From a virus: a DNA stretch of 64,000 nt. Positions 21,893 through 29,979 of the stretch are shown piece by piece. Both the position numbers and the translations under genes were made by a program. Within the stretch, counting starts at the first letter, position 1. Each line of letters starts with the position of its first letter. Where the stretch lies: IMG/VR virus record IMGVR_UViG_3300043496_000175, positions 1-64,000 of that record, one strand, 5' to 3'. The notes under the pieces are model-generated. The model was given only the letters and a program-made list of their open reading frames with translations, was not told the DNA's origin and searched no databases.

Positions 21893-23352
21893 GCCGCCCA
21901 CCGCTTACTGGTCAGGTTGTACTTCTTCTCCATGTCCACCAGCTCGATGTCCACCGCGATACCAGGATGGTTCGCGATCTTGATCAAGCACTTGCCCCGG
22001 CCGGGCGGTGGCCGTTTCTTCTTCGTCTTCTGCGACAAAGTTGGGGGTGTGGTCCAGGAGTTGAGGGTTTCCTTCTCCACGTTCGAGAGCTTCACCGCAC
22101 CGGACAGCCGGGGCATCTGGGAAGCCGGGAGACCGAACGCCACCACCATTCCGCAGCGCTCCACGATGCCGACCGCTTTGGCGCGGTCCTCCTCGGTGGG
22201 CAAAGCGTTCAGGTCTTCCATGGCGTGGCTGGCGTAGGTCACCGCAACGCCCTTGTCACGGTTCAGACGGGTCAGGCCGTCCGCACGGTCCACCAACCCC
22301 ATTCCGGCCCGCAGCGCCCGCCACAGCTCGTCCAGGATGACGTGCACGTTCTGCTGTGGCTCCAGACCGCAGTCCGCGAGGAAGTTGCCGATCGAGATCT
22401 GCCCGAAGCCGATCCCCCAGCACAACATCAGGGCAGCGGCCTGCAGCTTCTGATCGGTGTCATCGATGGAGGACACGTTGAACGCCACATGCTCACCACG
22501 CCGCATCTGCGTGGTGGTCTGCCGGGAGAAGATCTCCCCAATCCCATGCCCCTGGGACAGGGATTCCAGGTCCGCTTCCAGCGTCTCGGTGATCTCCTGA
22601 TAACGCTCCAGCGACCCCCGTGCCACCGCGACCTTCAGCATCTCCGGCGTCGGGTTCTTCACCACCTTCAACAGGTCAGCCAGGATAGGCATCCGGCGGG
22701 TGAAACGGGTGTCCAGGATCCGCAGCGCCTCCGACAGGATCGAGGATTCCCGGGAGGACGGGGCGATGGCCCGGTGAATGGTCAGCAACGTCTCCAGGGC
22801 CGATTGACGGCGGCCTTTGGCTTCTGCCAGCAACTGTTCAGCATCTGGAAGAAACCCGGCGCTGCGCAACCGGGCGCAGGCCTCGTACACGTCGCCCATG
22901 TCCAGGACGTTGATGTACCCACGGCCACGGCCGACCATGATCACCTGCCCGCCGAGTGCCTTGATCAGCTCGGTGTACTCACCCTTGAGGTCCCCCAGGA
23001 CCAGTGACTTCACCCCGAACAGGTCCAGACCCATGATCCAGCGCTTGATCAGGGTGCTCTTGCCCAGAGCGGGCAGACCCAGGATGAATGCGGACGGCTG
23101 GGAGATCAGTTGAGCCCGCTCGAACCAGGACACCGGATCACAGCAGATGACAGCGCCCTTGGACTGCTTGCGTTTCACCCGCCCGATCGGGACACCGATG
23201 GTGGGGGCACTGGAGCCCAGCACGAACGGGAACAGCCCAGCGACCTCATTGCTGGTGCCCCGGTGAAACACCGGGTTCTGCAGGTACTTCCACGCACCGC
23301 CACCGGGCCCGCGCGCTCCCCGGCTGCTGCTCTTACTGCGCGGCCGGAACAT
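21889..23352 (-). CDS. VirB4/TraC-like conjugation ATPase
   Basis: A 487-residue protein from ATG 23352. Walker A is GLPALGKST (92-100), followed by LVLGDLKGEYTELI as in VirB4 and HerA-like ATPases, and Walker B NVHVILDELWRAL. It lacks the long N-terminal domain of classical VirB4. In actinobacterial systems that part is supplied by the separate SCO6880-like protein encoded two genes upstream. It is expected at the cytoplasmic base of the channel to energise assembly. Confidence 0.88.
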   Translation of the reverse strand: MFRPRSKSSSRGARGPGGGAWKYLQNPVFHRGTSNEVAGLFPFVLGSSAPTIGVPIGRVKRKQSKGAVICCDPVSWFERAQLISQPSAFILGLPALGKSTLIKRWIMGLDLFGVKSLVLGDLKGEYTELIKALGGQVIMVGRGRGYINVLDMGDVYEACARLRSAGFLPDAEQLLAEAKGRRQSALETLLTIHRAIAPSSRESSILSEALRILDTRFTRRMPILADLLKVVKNPTPEMLKVAVARGSLERYQEITETLEADLESLSQGHGIGEIFSRQTTTQMRRGEHVAFNVSSIDDTDQKLQAAALMLCWGIGFGQISIGNFLADCGLEPQQNVHVILDELWRALRAGMGLVDRADGLTRLNRDKGVAVTYASHAMEDLNALPTEEDRAKAVGIVERCGMVVAFGLPASQMPRLSGAVKLSNVEKETLNSWTTPPTLSQKTKKKRPPPGRGKCLIKIANHPGIAVDIELVDMEKKYNLTSKRWAA

Positions 23353-23569
23353 TGCGGGCCTTCCGGGCCGGGCTCGAATCCTTGTGCATCGGGCAGAGGA
23401 ACTCCTTGCCGTTCGGGGTGCGGCTCCAGCCGTTCTGCAGGGCGGTGGCGATGACCGCGTCCAGCTCCCCGAAGTCGGCGTCCGACGTCTGAGCGCAGGT
23501 CGGCTGGAACAGGTTGTTGGTCTTCGCGGAGCAAGAGATCCAGTGGTACTGAGCGGTGTGCGTGGGCAT
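23333..23569 (-). CDS. Small Cys-containing T4SS-operon protein (78 aa)
   Basis: Starts MPTHTAQYHW at ATG 23569, 1 base past the SCO6880-like stop, and overlaps the ATPase start. It carries three Cys (ISCSAK, TCAQ, FLCPMH) and a basic C-terminus, suggesting a small metal-binding fold. No family recognised; conserved position in the operon argues for a transfer role. Confidence 0.65.
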   Translation of the reverse strand: MPTHTAQYHWISCSAKTNNLFQPTCAQTSDADFGELDAVIATALQNGWSRTPNGKEFLCPMHKDSSPARKARNVPAAQ

Positions 23570-23570
23570 G

Positions 23571-25103
23571 TCAGATTCCTTCGGAGAGAGCGGTCGGGAT
23601 GTTGAGGTGCTGGCTGGTAACAAGACCCAGAGGACCAATCCCCTGAGCGAACGCCGAATCCTGAGACCCGTTCATCGGGCGCAGGATCAGCCGGGCCGCC
23701 GGGCCCTGGTGTTCCACCACCGCACGGGCTTTGGCGATGTTCTCCTTGCCCTTCACGGTGGCGGTGAGCAGGATCGCGAAGTTCACCAGCGCGGCACCAT
23801 GAGCCTCGTGGTGCCGGGCGGAATCCGCTTCGGTGACCTGCCGGTCCTGCCGGGCGGTGGGTTTCTTCGAGTTCCGCATCCGGCTTTCAGCCGTCCGGTG
23901 GTCATGCTCAGCAATGGTGCCCGCCGCTGCAGGGTCGATCGGCTTGTACAGGAACGTCAGCCGGGACACCGCGACATCCGGAGATGGTTCCAGCACCGGA
24001 CGCAGCACCTTGGAGATCACCCGGCTGGAGATGAACCCCACCACCTCCCAGGTCATGGAAATGGCATCCGAGTGCTGGTAGTAGTCCCAGAACGCTTGCC
24101 CGCCAGAAGGACCGACGCTGTCCCACAAGGTCACCGGTGGTGGTTCACCCTTGGACGCCAGTTCGTCATAGGCCTTGCGGTCCTCCGGGTTGTAGGCGCA
24201 GCGCACGGCTTCGATGACGTCATCGGTGGACATCGGGACCACGGTGCCCGCACCGGTTTCCGGGAGGGTGTCCATCAACTGGGGCAGGCGGTCAGCGATC
24301 AGACGGCCGATGACCTGAGCAGGGTCCTGTCCTTTGATCTTCTTGCCGTGCTCATCGGTCTCCGGTTTCGGGGCCCGGAACGACAAAGTGACGTAAGCAC
24401 GGACAGCAGTGGAGCCCTGCGGGTAGTTCTCCATCACCTCGGCCGCCCATTCCTTGCTCAGGGAGGACGCCTTGGGAGAGGTGTTGTTGGTCAATTCCAG
24501 GGTCAGGCCGGGACCGGAGTCCTGGGTGGTCTCGATCGTCACCGCCGCCTGCATCAGGTACACGGACTCGAACGCCAAGTCCGCCAACCATTCTCCGTAC
24601 TTGGCTACCTGCGCCTCCAAGTCTTCCGGGTCCACCAGGGTGGATCCGTCGGGGTCGGCGGAGATGTTCACCACGAACAGCCGTTCCTTCGGGTATTGCA
24701 GAATCGTGAACGGCTGTCCGTTCTTGTCTTCCCAGGCCTCCAGCGTGGACTCGGACAGAACCCCGGGGAGCTTGTGGCTGCCGAAATGCGTGAGGGTGCC
24801 GGAGAAAAACAGATTCGACCCTTCCCGGCGGGATGCGGCGAAGCCCATCCGGGCACCGACCTTGTCCAGGATCGATTGCTGATTGCGGTCCTTCAGGACC
24901 AGCAGAATCAGCACGCCAGCACCGACCACCGCCACGATCATCGCAGTGACGATGCCTGCGGAGGGGACCAGCAGGATCACGATGAAGGACAGGATCACCG
25001 CCAGGATGGTCCCGACCGGGCCGAAGATCCAGAACCCCCAGCCTTTGGGTTGGTGATAGCCGCCATAGGTTTTGACTTTGGATTCGGCAACAGCAGAAGA
25101 CAT
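23571..25103 (-). CDS. SCO6880-family conjugation protein
   Basis: A 510-residue protein; start at ATG 25103 behind CCGAGCAAGGAG. Two membrane helices near the N-terminus (about 24-45 and 48-68: GTILAVILSFIVILLVPSAG, VTAMIVAVVGAGVLILLVL), as in PrgI-type proteins, precede a cytoplasmic domain with the VirB4 N-terminal character (LLRYPKERLFVVNISADPDG-like strand). This is the arrangement described for SCO6880 and related Gram-positive T4SS proteins. It probably forms a split VirB3-VirB4-like unit with the ATPase at 21889-23352. Confidence 0.82.
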   Translation of the reverse strand: MSSAVAESKVKTYGGYHQPKGWGFWIFGPVGTILAVILSFIVILLVPSAGIVTAMIVAVVGAGVLILLVLKDRNQQSILDKVGARMGFAASRREGSNLFFSGTLTHFGSHKLPGVLSESTLEAWEDKNGQPFTILQYPKERLFVVNISADPDGSTLVDPEDLEAQVAKYGEWLADLAFESVYLMQAAVTIETTQDSGPGLTLELTNNTSPKASSLSKEWAAEVMENYPQGSTAVRAYVTLSFRAPKPETDEHGKKIKGQDPAQVIGRLIADRLPQLMDTLPETGAGTVVPMSTDDVIEAVRCAYNPEDRKAYDELASKGEPPPVTLWDSVGPSGGQAFWDYYQHSDAISMTWEVVGFISSRVISKVLRPVLEPSPDVAVSRLTFLYKPIDPAAAGTIAEHDHRTAESRMRNSKKPTARQDRQVTEADSARHHEAHGAALVNFAILLTATVKGKENIAKARAVVEHQGPAARLILRPMNGSQDSAFAQGIGPLGLVTSQHLNIPTALSEGI

Positions 25104-25126
25104 CGGTACTCCTTGCTCGGAACGGG

Positions 25127-26098
25127 TTACTTACGGATTCCGGCCATGACGACCATCGGAGCGGCGCTGGTGACCATGCCGCCAGGCCCGCTGCCTCCGG
25201 AGGCGGGAGCGGTGGCCGGTGCGGTGAGACGCATGGTGGCGGGCAGCGCCAGTACAGCCATCGCGAGGATGGTGATCCCGTAAATGATCTGCAGCAGGCC
25301 ATTGCCAGCGGCGGAGGTGTCGGTCCCGAGGAACCGGAACCCCACGCCGTAGATGGCGGCGGCGATCATCTTGTAGAGGATCAGACCTGCGATCCAGCCA
25401 ATTTGCGTCTTGAACGCCTGTTTGCCACTTTCGGTGCCGGAGGATGCTGCGCCGAACACCAGCAGACCAGTGATGATGAACAGCGCGCCGCTGCGGCCCA
25501 TCATGAGGACCACCTGGAAACAGGCGACCAGCATCCCGATGAACAGCAGTATGAAGATCAAGATCCCGGAGGTGATTCCGGCGGCGTTGTCGAACAGGGA
25601 GAAGAAGTTGTCAGCGAAACTCGTTCCCTCCGTGCTCTTCTCCAGGATGGTGTTGGCGATGTAGTTGGTGACCAGCAGCCCGAACGCGATGGTCGGGACA
25701 GCCAGGGCCACGGTTGCCATGTAGGTGAAGACCATGGACGCGACCAGTTTGACCGGGCCGTTGTTCATTTCGATCATCATGCGGATGACCTGGATCGCCA
25801 TGATGAAGCACATCACCACCGCGCCGATCCAGAGGAGCTGGTTCTGCAGGAACGTGATGACGTCCGCTGTGACACCGTTCTGGTCTACGACAGCAGGATC
25901 AGGAACGTCCTGCCAGAAGGTGAACATCGTCTTGGTGGAGTCAGCGACGCCTCGTTTGGCGTCCTGCACCCATGGTTCGATGACCGAGTTCTCGATGACC
26001 TGCGTGGCGATGCTGTCCGGTTCTTCGCAGCCGGGCATCGTCCACGACGAGAACCAGCCGGTGTCTTCCCCACAGTTGATGGAATCTCCGGGAGCCAT
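25127..26098 (-). CDS. VirB6/TrbL-like polytopic channel protein
   Basis: A 323-residue protein from ATG 26098 (ATGA overlap with the upstream gene, preferred over ATG 26116). The N-terminus is extracellular-looking with two Cys (INCGEDTG, MPGCEEPD). Six or so membrane helices follow from about residue 85 to the end, including LLWIGAVVMCFIMAIQVIRM and ASMVFTYMATVALAVPTIAF. The topology and operon place match the VirB6/TrbL inner-membrane channel component. No signal peptidase site is evident. Confidence 0.82.
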   Translation of the reverse strand: MAPGDSINCGEDTGWFSSWTMPGCEEPDSIATQVIENSVIEPWVQDAKRGVADSTKTMFTFWQDVPDPAVVDQNGVTADVITFLQNQLLWIGAVVMCFIMAIQVIRMMIEMNNGPVKLVASMVFTYMATVALAVPTIAFGLLVTNYIANTILEKSTEGTSFADNFFSLFDNAAGITSGILIFILLFIGMLVACFQVVLMMGRSGALFIITGLLVFGAASSGTESGKQAFKTQIGWIAGLILYKMIAAAIYGVGFRFLGTDTSAAGNGLLQIIYGITILAMAVLALPATMRLTAPATAPASGGSGPGGMVTSAAPMVVMAGIRK

Positions 26099-26919
26099 CA
26101 GGCTGCCCCTCCCCATGGAATGTATGTGCGGTCAGTTGAGTTGTTGACCACCTGATCGGACTTGCTCGGGATCACCATGCGCCAGTCGTTGTCCTCCCAG
26201 GACACGGTGTAGGTCAGGGCGGTGTTGCGTCCGGCGTCCGCCCCGGTGACCAAGGTGTACTGCATCTCGATGCTGGCCAGGGATGCCGAGTAGGAGTTCC
26301 AGCGGTAACCGGAGATCCTGACGGTGGGACGGTTTTCGACCGTCACACCGGTGGCTTCCATCAGGAAGGCGTCGTAGTTGCCTGTGTGCGAGGCGCGGGC
26401 GGTGATGAAGTCCGTTGCCTGCCCGGCGGCGGTGGCTGTCAGGATGCCAGTAGCAAAAGATGCTGTGGCATAGAGCGCACCTTCTGGTGTCCTGGAAAAG
26501 CAAGCCGGGTAAGGGGTTTCAAGGTCCGGACCGGCGGTGGCAGACGTCGGCCGGACCATGTCCCCATCCCTGACCCACACCGTCTCATAGGTGGCGTTGA
26601 CCACCTGTTCTGGTGTGACCTCTTCGGCCTTTTGTTCCTTGCACAGGGAAGGTTCTGCTGCTTCCGGAGCTGCAGAAGTCCCGAGAGTGGCGGACGCCGA
26701 GGGTTTTGCTGCAGCCGGAACCGCTGTGGGTTCCGGTGCAGACGGCGACAGGAAGTACATCGCCAGCAGCGCGATCAGCAGGACACCGATGAAGGTGGCC
26801 GAGATGACTTTGCTCTTCTGACTGACACCCTGCGGTGCCAGCCACCAGCGTGCGGTTCTGGTAGCTCTGTTGTTCTGTGCCACCGCGTTGTAATCAGTGA
26901 CACGGCGGCCCTTGCCCAT
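26098..26919 (-). CDS. VirB8/TcpC-like membrane-anchored protein
   Basis: A 273-residue protein; start MGKGRRVTDY at ATG 26919 (ATGA overlap), much shorter than the apparent ORF to 27261. One transmembrane helix near residue 38 (VISATFIGVLLIALLAMYFL), a Pro/Ala/Ser-rich linker, then an external alpha+beta domain of about 160 residues ending in a strand-rich part (NDWRMVIPSKSDQVVNNS). This layout fits VirB8/TcpC/TrbF-type core proteins of Gram-positive T4SS. Assigned from topology and context rather than a clear signature. Confidence 0.7.
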   Translation of the reverse strand: MGKGRRVTDYNAVAQNNRATRTARWWLAPQGVSQKSKVISATFIGVLLIALLAMYFLSPSAPEPTAVPAAAKPSASATLGTSAAPEAAEPSLCKEQKAEEVTPEQVVNATYETVWVRDGDMVRPTSATAGPDLETPYPACFSRTPEGALYATASFATGILTATAAGQATDFITARASHTGNYDAFLMEATGVTVENRPTVRISGYRWNSYSASLASIEMQYTLVTGADAGRNTALTYTVSWEDNDWRMVIPSKSDQVVNNSTDRTYIPWGGAA

Positions 26920-27209
26920 CAGGTACCGGTGACGGTTCCGACGAACCCGACGATGACGCCGAAGCCGAGGATCGCGCCGATGATCTTGGCGGCGTGGCCG
27001 ACCGCTTCGTTGCTGCCTCCGGAGCGTTCGTTCTTGAACGCCAGGAAGACGCAGCCTGCGAGCGCGAAGCAGGCAACCGCCGCGACGATCCAGCCGACGT
27101 TGCCCCAGATGGCACCTGTGGTGGTTTTGATCCCTTCGCTGGGGGCGGTCGGGTTGCCCGGGTCGAAAGGAACCGCCGCGAGGCTGTCGTAGTAGAGCTT
27201 GGTGAGCAT
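26919..27209 (-). CDS. VirB2/TrbC-like pilin or small channel protein
   Basis: A 96-residue protein starting MLTKLYYDSL at ATG 27209, after CCGAGTAGGAGA. Two hydrophobic helices (WIVAAVACFALAGCVFLAF and IIGAILGFGVIVGFVGTVTG) flank a short polar loop, the VirB2/TrbC topology. First gene of the operon with ATGA overlap to the next. No obvious signal-peptide cleavage site, so it may insert unprocessed. Assignment is from topology and position. Confidence 0.7.
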   Translation of the reverse strand: MLTKLYYDSLAAVPFDPGNPTAPSEGIKTTTGAIWGNVGWIVAAVACFALAGCVFLAFKNERSGGSNEAVGHAAKIIGAILGFGVIVGFVGTVTGT

Positions 27210-27250
27210 GGTGTCTCCTACTCGGTGGGTGGAACTTGTTGACGGAGCGA

Positions 27251-27280
27251 AGCATAGCCACATTGGCCAGATGGGTGCAA
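27251..27280 (-). promoter_or_regulatory. Promoter of the leftward T4SS operon
   Basis: On the minus strand: -35 TTGCAC (27275-27280), an 18-bp spacer and -10 TATGCT (27251-27256). It overlaps the divergent HTH gene promoter region and precedes the CCGAGTAGGAGA leader. Confidence 0.7.
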
Positions 27281-27298
27281 GTAGTGCATCATTTACCA

Positions 27299-27499
27299 AT
27301 GCACCCTGATGAACTCCTGCGGGATTGCCCGCCCAAACTCAGCATTGTTGATCTTGCTGCGCTGTTGGGCGTCCGCCGAAGAACGGTCAATAACTGGCTC
27401 AAGCGGAAGGAGAACCCGTTGCCCGGCATCAAGTTTCCCGGTGGATGGGTGATAGACACCGAAGAACTGAGGGCCTGGCTGCTCTCGCTCCACAACTAG
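27299..27499 (+). CDS. Excisionase/MerR-like HTH protein (66 aa)
   Basis: Starts MHPDELLRDC at ATG 27299; CATCAT 6 bases upstream suggests a leaderless start. The HTH is clear: LSIVDLAALLGVRRRTVNNWLKRK, then a wing FPGGWVIDTEELRAWL, the winged-helix pattern of Xis/MerR-type proteins. Divergent from the T4SS promoter (27251-27280), so it may control transfer genes; an excision role would need an integrase not seen here. In operon order before the NlpC/P60 gene. Confidence 0.8.
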   Translation: MHPDELLRDCPPKLSIVDLAALLGVRRRTVNNWLKRKENPLPGIKFPGGWVIDTEELRAWLLSLHN

Positions 27500-27521
27500 C
27501 CTCACCGAGCAGGGGGAACCA

Positions 27522-28634
27522 ATGAGAATCGTCCGAGCACTGTGCGCTGTCCTTGTGCTGCTACTGGCCGGGTGCACTCTCGTGCCCACCGACTCTGGCA
27601 CAACTGGAGGGTCCGGTCCGGCGACGTGCACCGGTGCTCCCACCGGTCTGCGTCCCGAGCAGTTGCAGACCGCTCAAGCGATTGTCAGCGCCGCCTACGA
27701 AGTCGGATTATCCGAGACCGACGCCAAGAAGGCCGCACAGATCGCTATCACCGTCGCTATCACGGAGAGCACCCTGGGTGCGGGTATGCCCTTCGGTCAG
27801 TTCAACAAAGGTGACGTCTCCTCCAACGGTGTCCCCACCACGTCACGGGGGCCTTTCCAGCAGAAACAGGAGTGGGGGCCGATAGTCGATCGGCTCGATC
27901 CCAACAAGAGCGCCAAGATGTTCTTCACTGGTGGGCAAGCTGGGCAGAAGGGTCTGCTGGACGTAGCCGGATGGCAGAACATGGCACCAGAGATGGCCGC
28001 CGAGGCCGTGCAGGGCTCCCGGCAGGGCGGGGCGAACTTCGCCAGGAACCTTGCGCAAGGGACAGCGGTCGCGGACTCCATCACCTGCGTAGCTGGCGCT
28101 GCAGGCAGCGTGGTGGCCAACGGCGTCAGCGTGACCCTGCCGAACAATCAGTTCGTCGCTGAAGCCGTCAGAGGCAAGACCGTCACCGCACCGAACGCCG
28201 GGATAGCCAAAGGCTTGGCCGCTGGACTGAGTCACCTCGGCAAGCCGTATGTCTGGGGCGGGGGTGGGGACGGAGAAGGACCGAACAACGGCTGCGCGCG
28301 GGGTGGTGGGCAGCTCAACTCCTGTGGCTCCGAGATCGGGTTCGACTGCTCCGGTCTCACTGCCTACGTTCTCGTGCAAGGTGGATTTCCTAGTCCCGGA
28401 GGAAACTCCGGTGCTCAACGCGGTGGGGGTACCAGCGTCGCCTATGCTGCAGGCCTGGCGGGTGACATCGTTGGATTCCCAGGCCATGTGGCCTTGTTCC
28501 TCGGGGTTATCGACGGCACGCAGTACATCCTGGAGGCATCCACCGTCGGTGTCCCTGTGCATGTGGTTGCATTGACGAGATCCGATCGAGACCCCATGTT
28601 GCATCGTTACTGGTCCCAGGGAGCTGTTTCATGA
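27522..28634 (+). CDS. NlpC/P60 lipoprotein, VirB1-like wall hydrolase
   Basis: A 370-residue protein from ATG 27522 after CCGAGCAGGGGG. Lipobox LAGC puts the lipidated Cys at residue 18. Residues about 45-190 look like a lysozyme/transglycosylase-type helical domain (QIAITVAITESTLGAG). An NlpC/P60 domain follows with FDCSGL (Cys276) and GHVALFLG (His322), the Cys/His of the papain-like dyad. Such two-domain hydrolases open the cell wall for Gram-positive T4SS (VirB1/TcpG-like). The position beside the T4SS operon rather than the lysis genes fits that role. The stop overlaps the next start. Confidence 0.85.
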   Translation: MRIVRALCAVLVLLLAGCTLVPTDSGTTGGSGPATCTGAPTGLRPEQLQTAQAIVSAAYEVGLSETDAKKAAQIAITVAITESTLGAGMPFGQFNKGDVSSNGVPTTSRGPFQQKQEWGPIVDRLDPNKSAKMFFTGGQAGQKGLLDVAGWQNMAPEMAAEAVQGSRQGGANFARNLAQGTAVADSITCVAGAAGSVVANGVSVTLPNNQFVAEAVRGKTVTAPNAGIAKGLAAGLSHLGKPYVWGGGGDGEGPNNGCARGGGQLNSCGSEIGFDCSGLTAYVLVQGGFPSPGGNSGAQRGGGTSVAYAAGLAGDIVGFPGHVALFLGVIDGTQYILEASTVGVPVHVVALTRSDRDPMLHRYWSQGAVS

Positions 28635-28852
28635 GTGCTGCCACCCGCAGGCCCTACCTCGGGGAGACCGTGCACGTACAAGGTGAGTCCGCGCAGCGAG
28701 GTAGGCAGTGCCGCCCCGCGTTCGTGACAGCTATGAAGGATGACTCGATCGAGCTGTGGGTGCTCGCTCGGCCGCAGCCTCGGTACGTCGATGACGCACC
28801 TCATGATGAGGCAGAGCGCATCAAAGGATCCTGGCACTTCGCCAGTCACTGA
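28631..28852 (+). CDS. Hypothetical small protein (73 aa)
   Basis: Starts MSAATRRPYL at ATG 28631 (ATGA overlap with the hydrolase). Small beta-rich, basic. No family recognised. Confidence 0.65.
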   Translation: MSAATRRPYLGETVHVQGESAQRGRQCRPAFVTAMKDDSIELWVLARPQPRYVDDAPHDEAERIKGSWHFASH

Positions 28853-28867
28853 CCGTATCCTTGCGCC

Positions 28868-29239
28868 ATGACGTCCCTGGAGCGCAAGAACTCCCCCGTG
28901 GAGAACATCCAGGCTGCCTGGAAGATTCTGGCCAACGGTGCCACCGTCGCCGCCAACACGCTGGTCGAGATCTCTCGGGACGGGGAAAGCGAAGCCGCCC
29001 GCAACCAGGCCTCCATGGCGATCCTGGACCGCGTAGGAATCTCTGCGAAGCCGGAGGTCACCGTGCGGGTGGTGCCTTCCGAGTACTCCGGAGAAGGTCT
29101 GGCTGAGGGCGGCATGACGCAGGGCGAAATCGTCCGTAAACGCCTGCTCGAACTGGCGGCGGCTACCGCTGCTGAAGCTGAACGTCAGCAGCAAGAAGCT
29201 GAGACCATCTACGACGCCGTGATCGTGGAGGAGAGTTAG
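28868..29239 (+). CDS. Probable terminase small subunit
   Basis: A 123-residue helical protein starting MTSLERKNSP at ATG 28868 with TATCCT six bases upstream, consistent with a leaderless start. Residues 37-60 (ARNQASMAILDRVGISAKPE) match the 'AAEAILDRAG' helix common in actinophage small terminases. The C-terminus is a coiled coil (AAATAAEAERQQQEAET). It would recognise phage DNA and deliver it to the large subunit encoded 1.3 kb downstream. Unusually, four genes separate it from the large subunit. Confidence 0.65.
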   Translation: MTSLERKNSPVENIQAAWKILANGATVAANTLVEISRDGESEAARNQASMAILDRVGISAKPEVTVRVVPSEYSGEGLAEGGMTQGEIVRKRLLELAAATAAEAERQQQEAETIYDAVIVEES

Positions 29240-29532
29240 ACCTCCGGTGCGGCGTGTGCTCCCGGCTCATCGACCACCTGGACAGACTGTTCGAGCTGGT
29301 TCGGCCGCAGCAGCGCGATGATCGGGCTGCCAATCGCGGACAGCACGAAGGCACCGATGACGAAATAGCTCTTCACCTGCGTATCCAGGTCCGGGATCAG
29401 TGCCGGGATGCCCGCCAGAGCCGCCAGGATGCCGTTGTAGATCGCGACCGCGAGGGCCTTGCTGGTGGTGGTGGGAGGCGTGTCCGAACCGGCCGGGAGG
29501 ACGGTTCCGACAGCAAGAGGGGTGCCAGCCAT
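29236..29532 (-). CDS. Holin-like small membrane protein (98 aa)
   Basis: Starts MAGTPLAVGT at ATG 29532; two membrane helices (AVAIYNGILAALAGIPALIP and YFVIGAFVLSAIGSPIIALL) and a polar C-terminus. Its stop overlaps the stop of the convergent terminase-small gene. The size and topology fit a class II holin or an envelope-protecting small protein. It is far from the endolysin, so lysis is only one option. Confidence 0.55.
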   Translation of the reverse strand: MAGTPLAVGTVLPAGSDTPPTTTSKALAVAIYNGILAALAGIPALIPDLDTQVKSYFVIGAFVLSAIGSPIIALLRPNQLEQSVQVVDEPGAHAAPEV

Positions 29533-29563
29533 GAGGGTCTCCTTCGTAGAAGTTGCCCGCAGC

Positions 29564-29779
29564 TTACTTCTTGAACAGCGGATTCCCCGAAGCCCGGAAC
29601 CGTTTGATGTGGTAAGCGAACCAGGCGTCCATCTCCAGGAAGGATCCCTTGGGGGAGTCTGTGATGTCCAGACGCTCCAGGTAAGTGGTGAACTGGTTCA
29701 TCTCGGTCCTGTCCAACCCGCTGACCTTCATCGCCGCGTACATCGCGAGGGCAGGGATTGGGATTTCAACGCCGGTCAT
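29564..29779 (-). CDS. Hypothetical protein (71 aa)
   Basis: Starts MTGVEIPIPA at ATG 29779, overlapping the upstream stop. Helical; the C-terminal part is basic/aromatic (MDAWFAYHIKRFRASG). No family recognised. Confidence 0.6.
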   Translation of the reverse strand: MTGVEIPIPALAMYAAMKVSGLDRTEMNQFTTYLERLDITDSPKGSFLEMDAWFAYHIKRFRASGNPLFKK

Positions 29780-29937
29780 GTGTTCCGTTCTGGTAGGGCG
29801 CGCAGGCGCTGGACTTCTTCAAGCAGCCGGTGCCGATCATGGAAGACATCCGGATCGGGGGTGATGATGCCATCGGCGCTACGCAGATCACGCTCTATCA
29901 TCTGCTGTAGTTCACTATCGGTGAGCGACTCCGGCAT
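29776..29937 (-). CDS. Small hypothetical protein (53 aa)
   Basis: Starts MPESLTDSEL at ATG 29937, set by a leaderless promoter-like CTATACTC 5 bases upstream. Acidic, with an Arg/Leu-rich C-terminal helix. Under the same promoter motif as 32677 and 52383. No family recognised. Confidence 0.6.
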   Translation of the reverse strand: MPESLTDSELQQMIERDLRSADGIITPDPDVFHDRHRLLEEVQRLRALPERNT

Positions 29938-29966
29938 GGCGCGAGTATAGCCAGATCGGTCAACGA
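29938..29966 (-). promoter_or_regulatory. Leaderless-type promoter GTTGACCG-N6-CTATACTC
   Basis: On the minus strand GTTGACCG, six bases and CTATACTC end 5 bases before ATG 29937. Same architecture as at 32648-32670 and 52355-52377. Confidence 0.6.
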
Positions 29967-29979
29967 GAGGATGATGGAG

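Noticed and set aside
26098-27261. A 387-residue leftward ORF spanning the VirB8-like and pilin-like genes
   Set aside because: The upstream part is low-complexity Arg/Pro from the wrong frame of the pilin-like gene; the ATGA overlap at 26919 gives the real start.
17424-28634. Assembly chimera as explanation for phage plus T4SS genes
   Set aside because: Not excluded without reads, but leader, promoter and composition continuity across the borders make it less likely.
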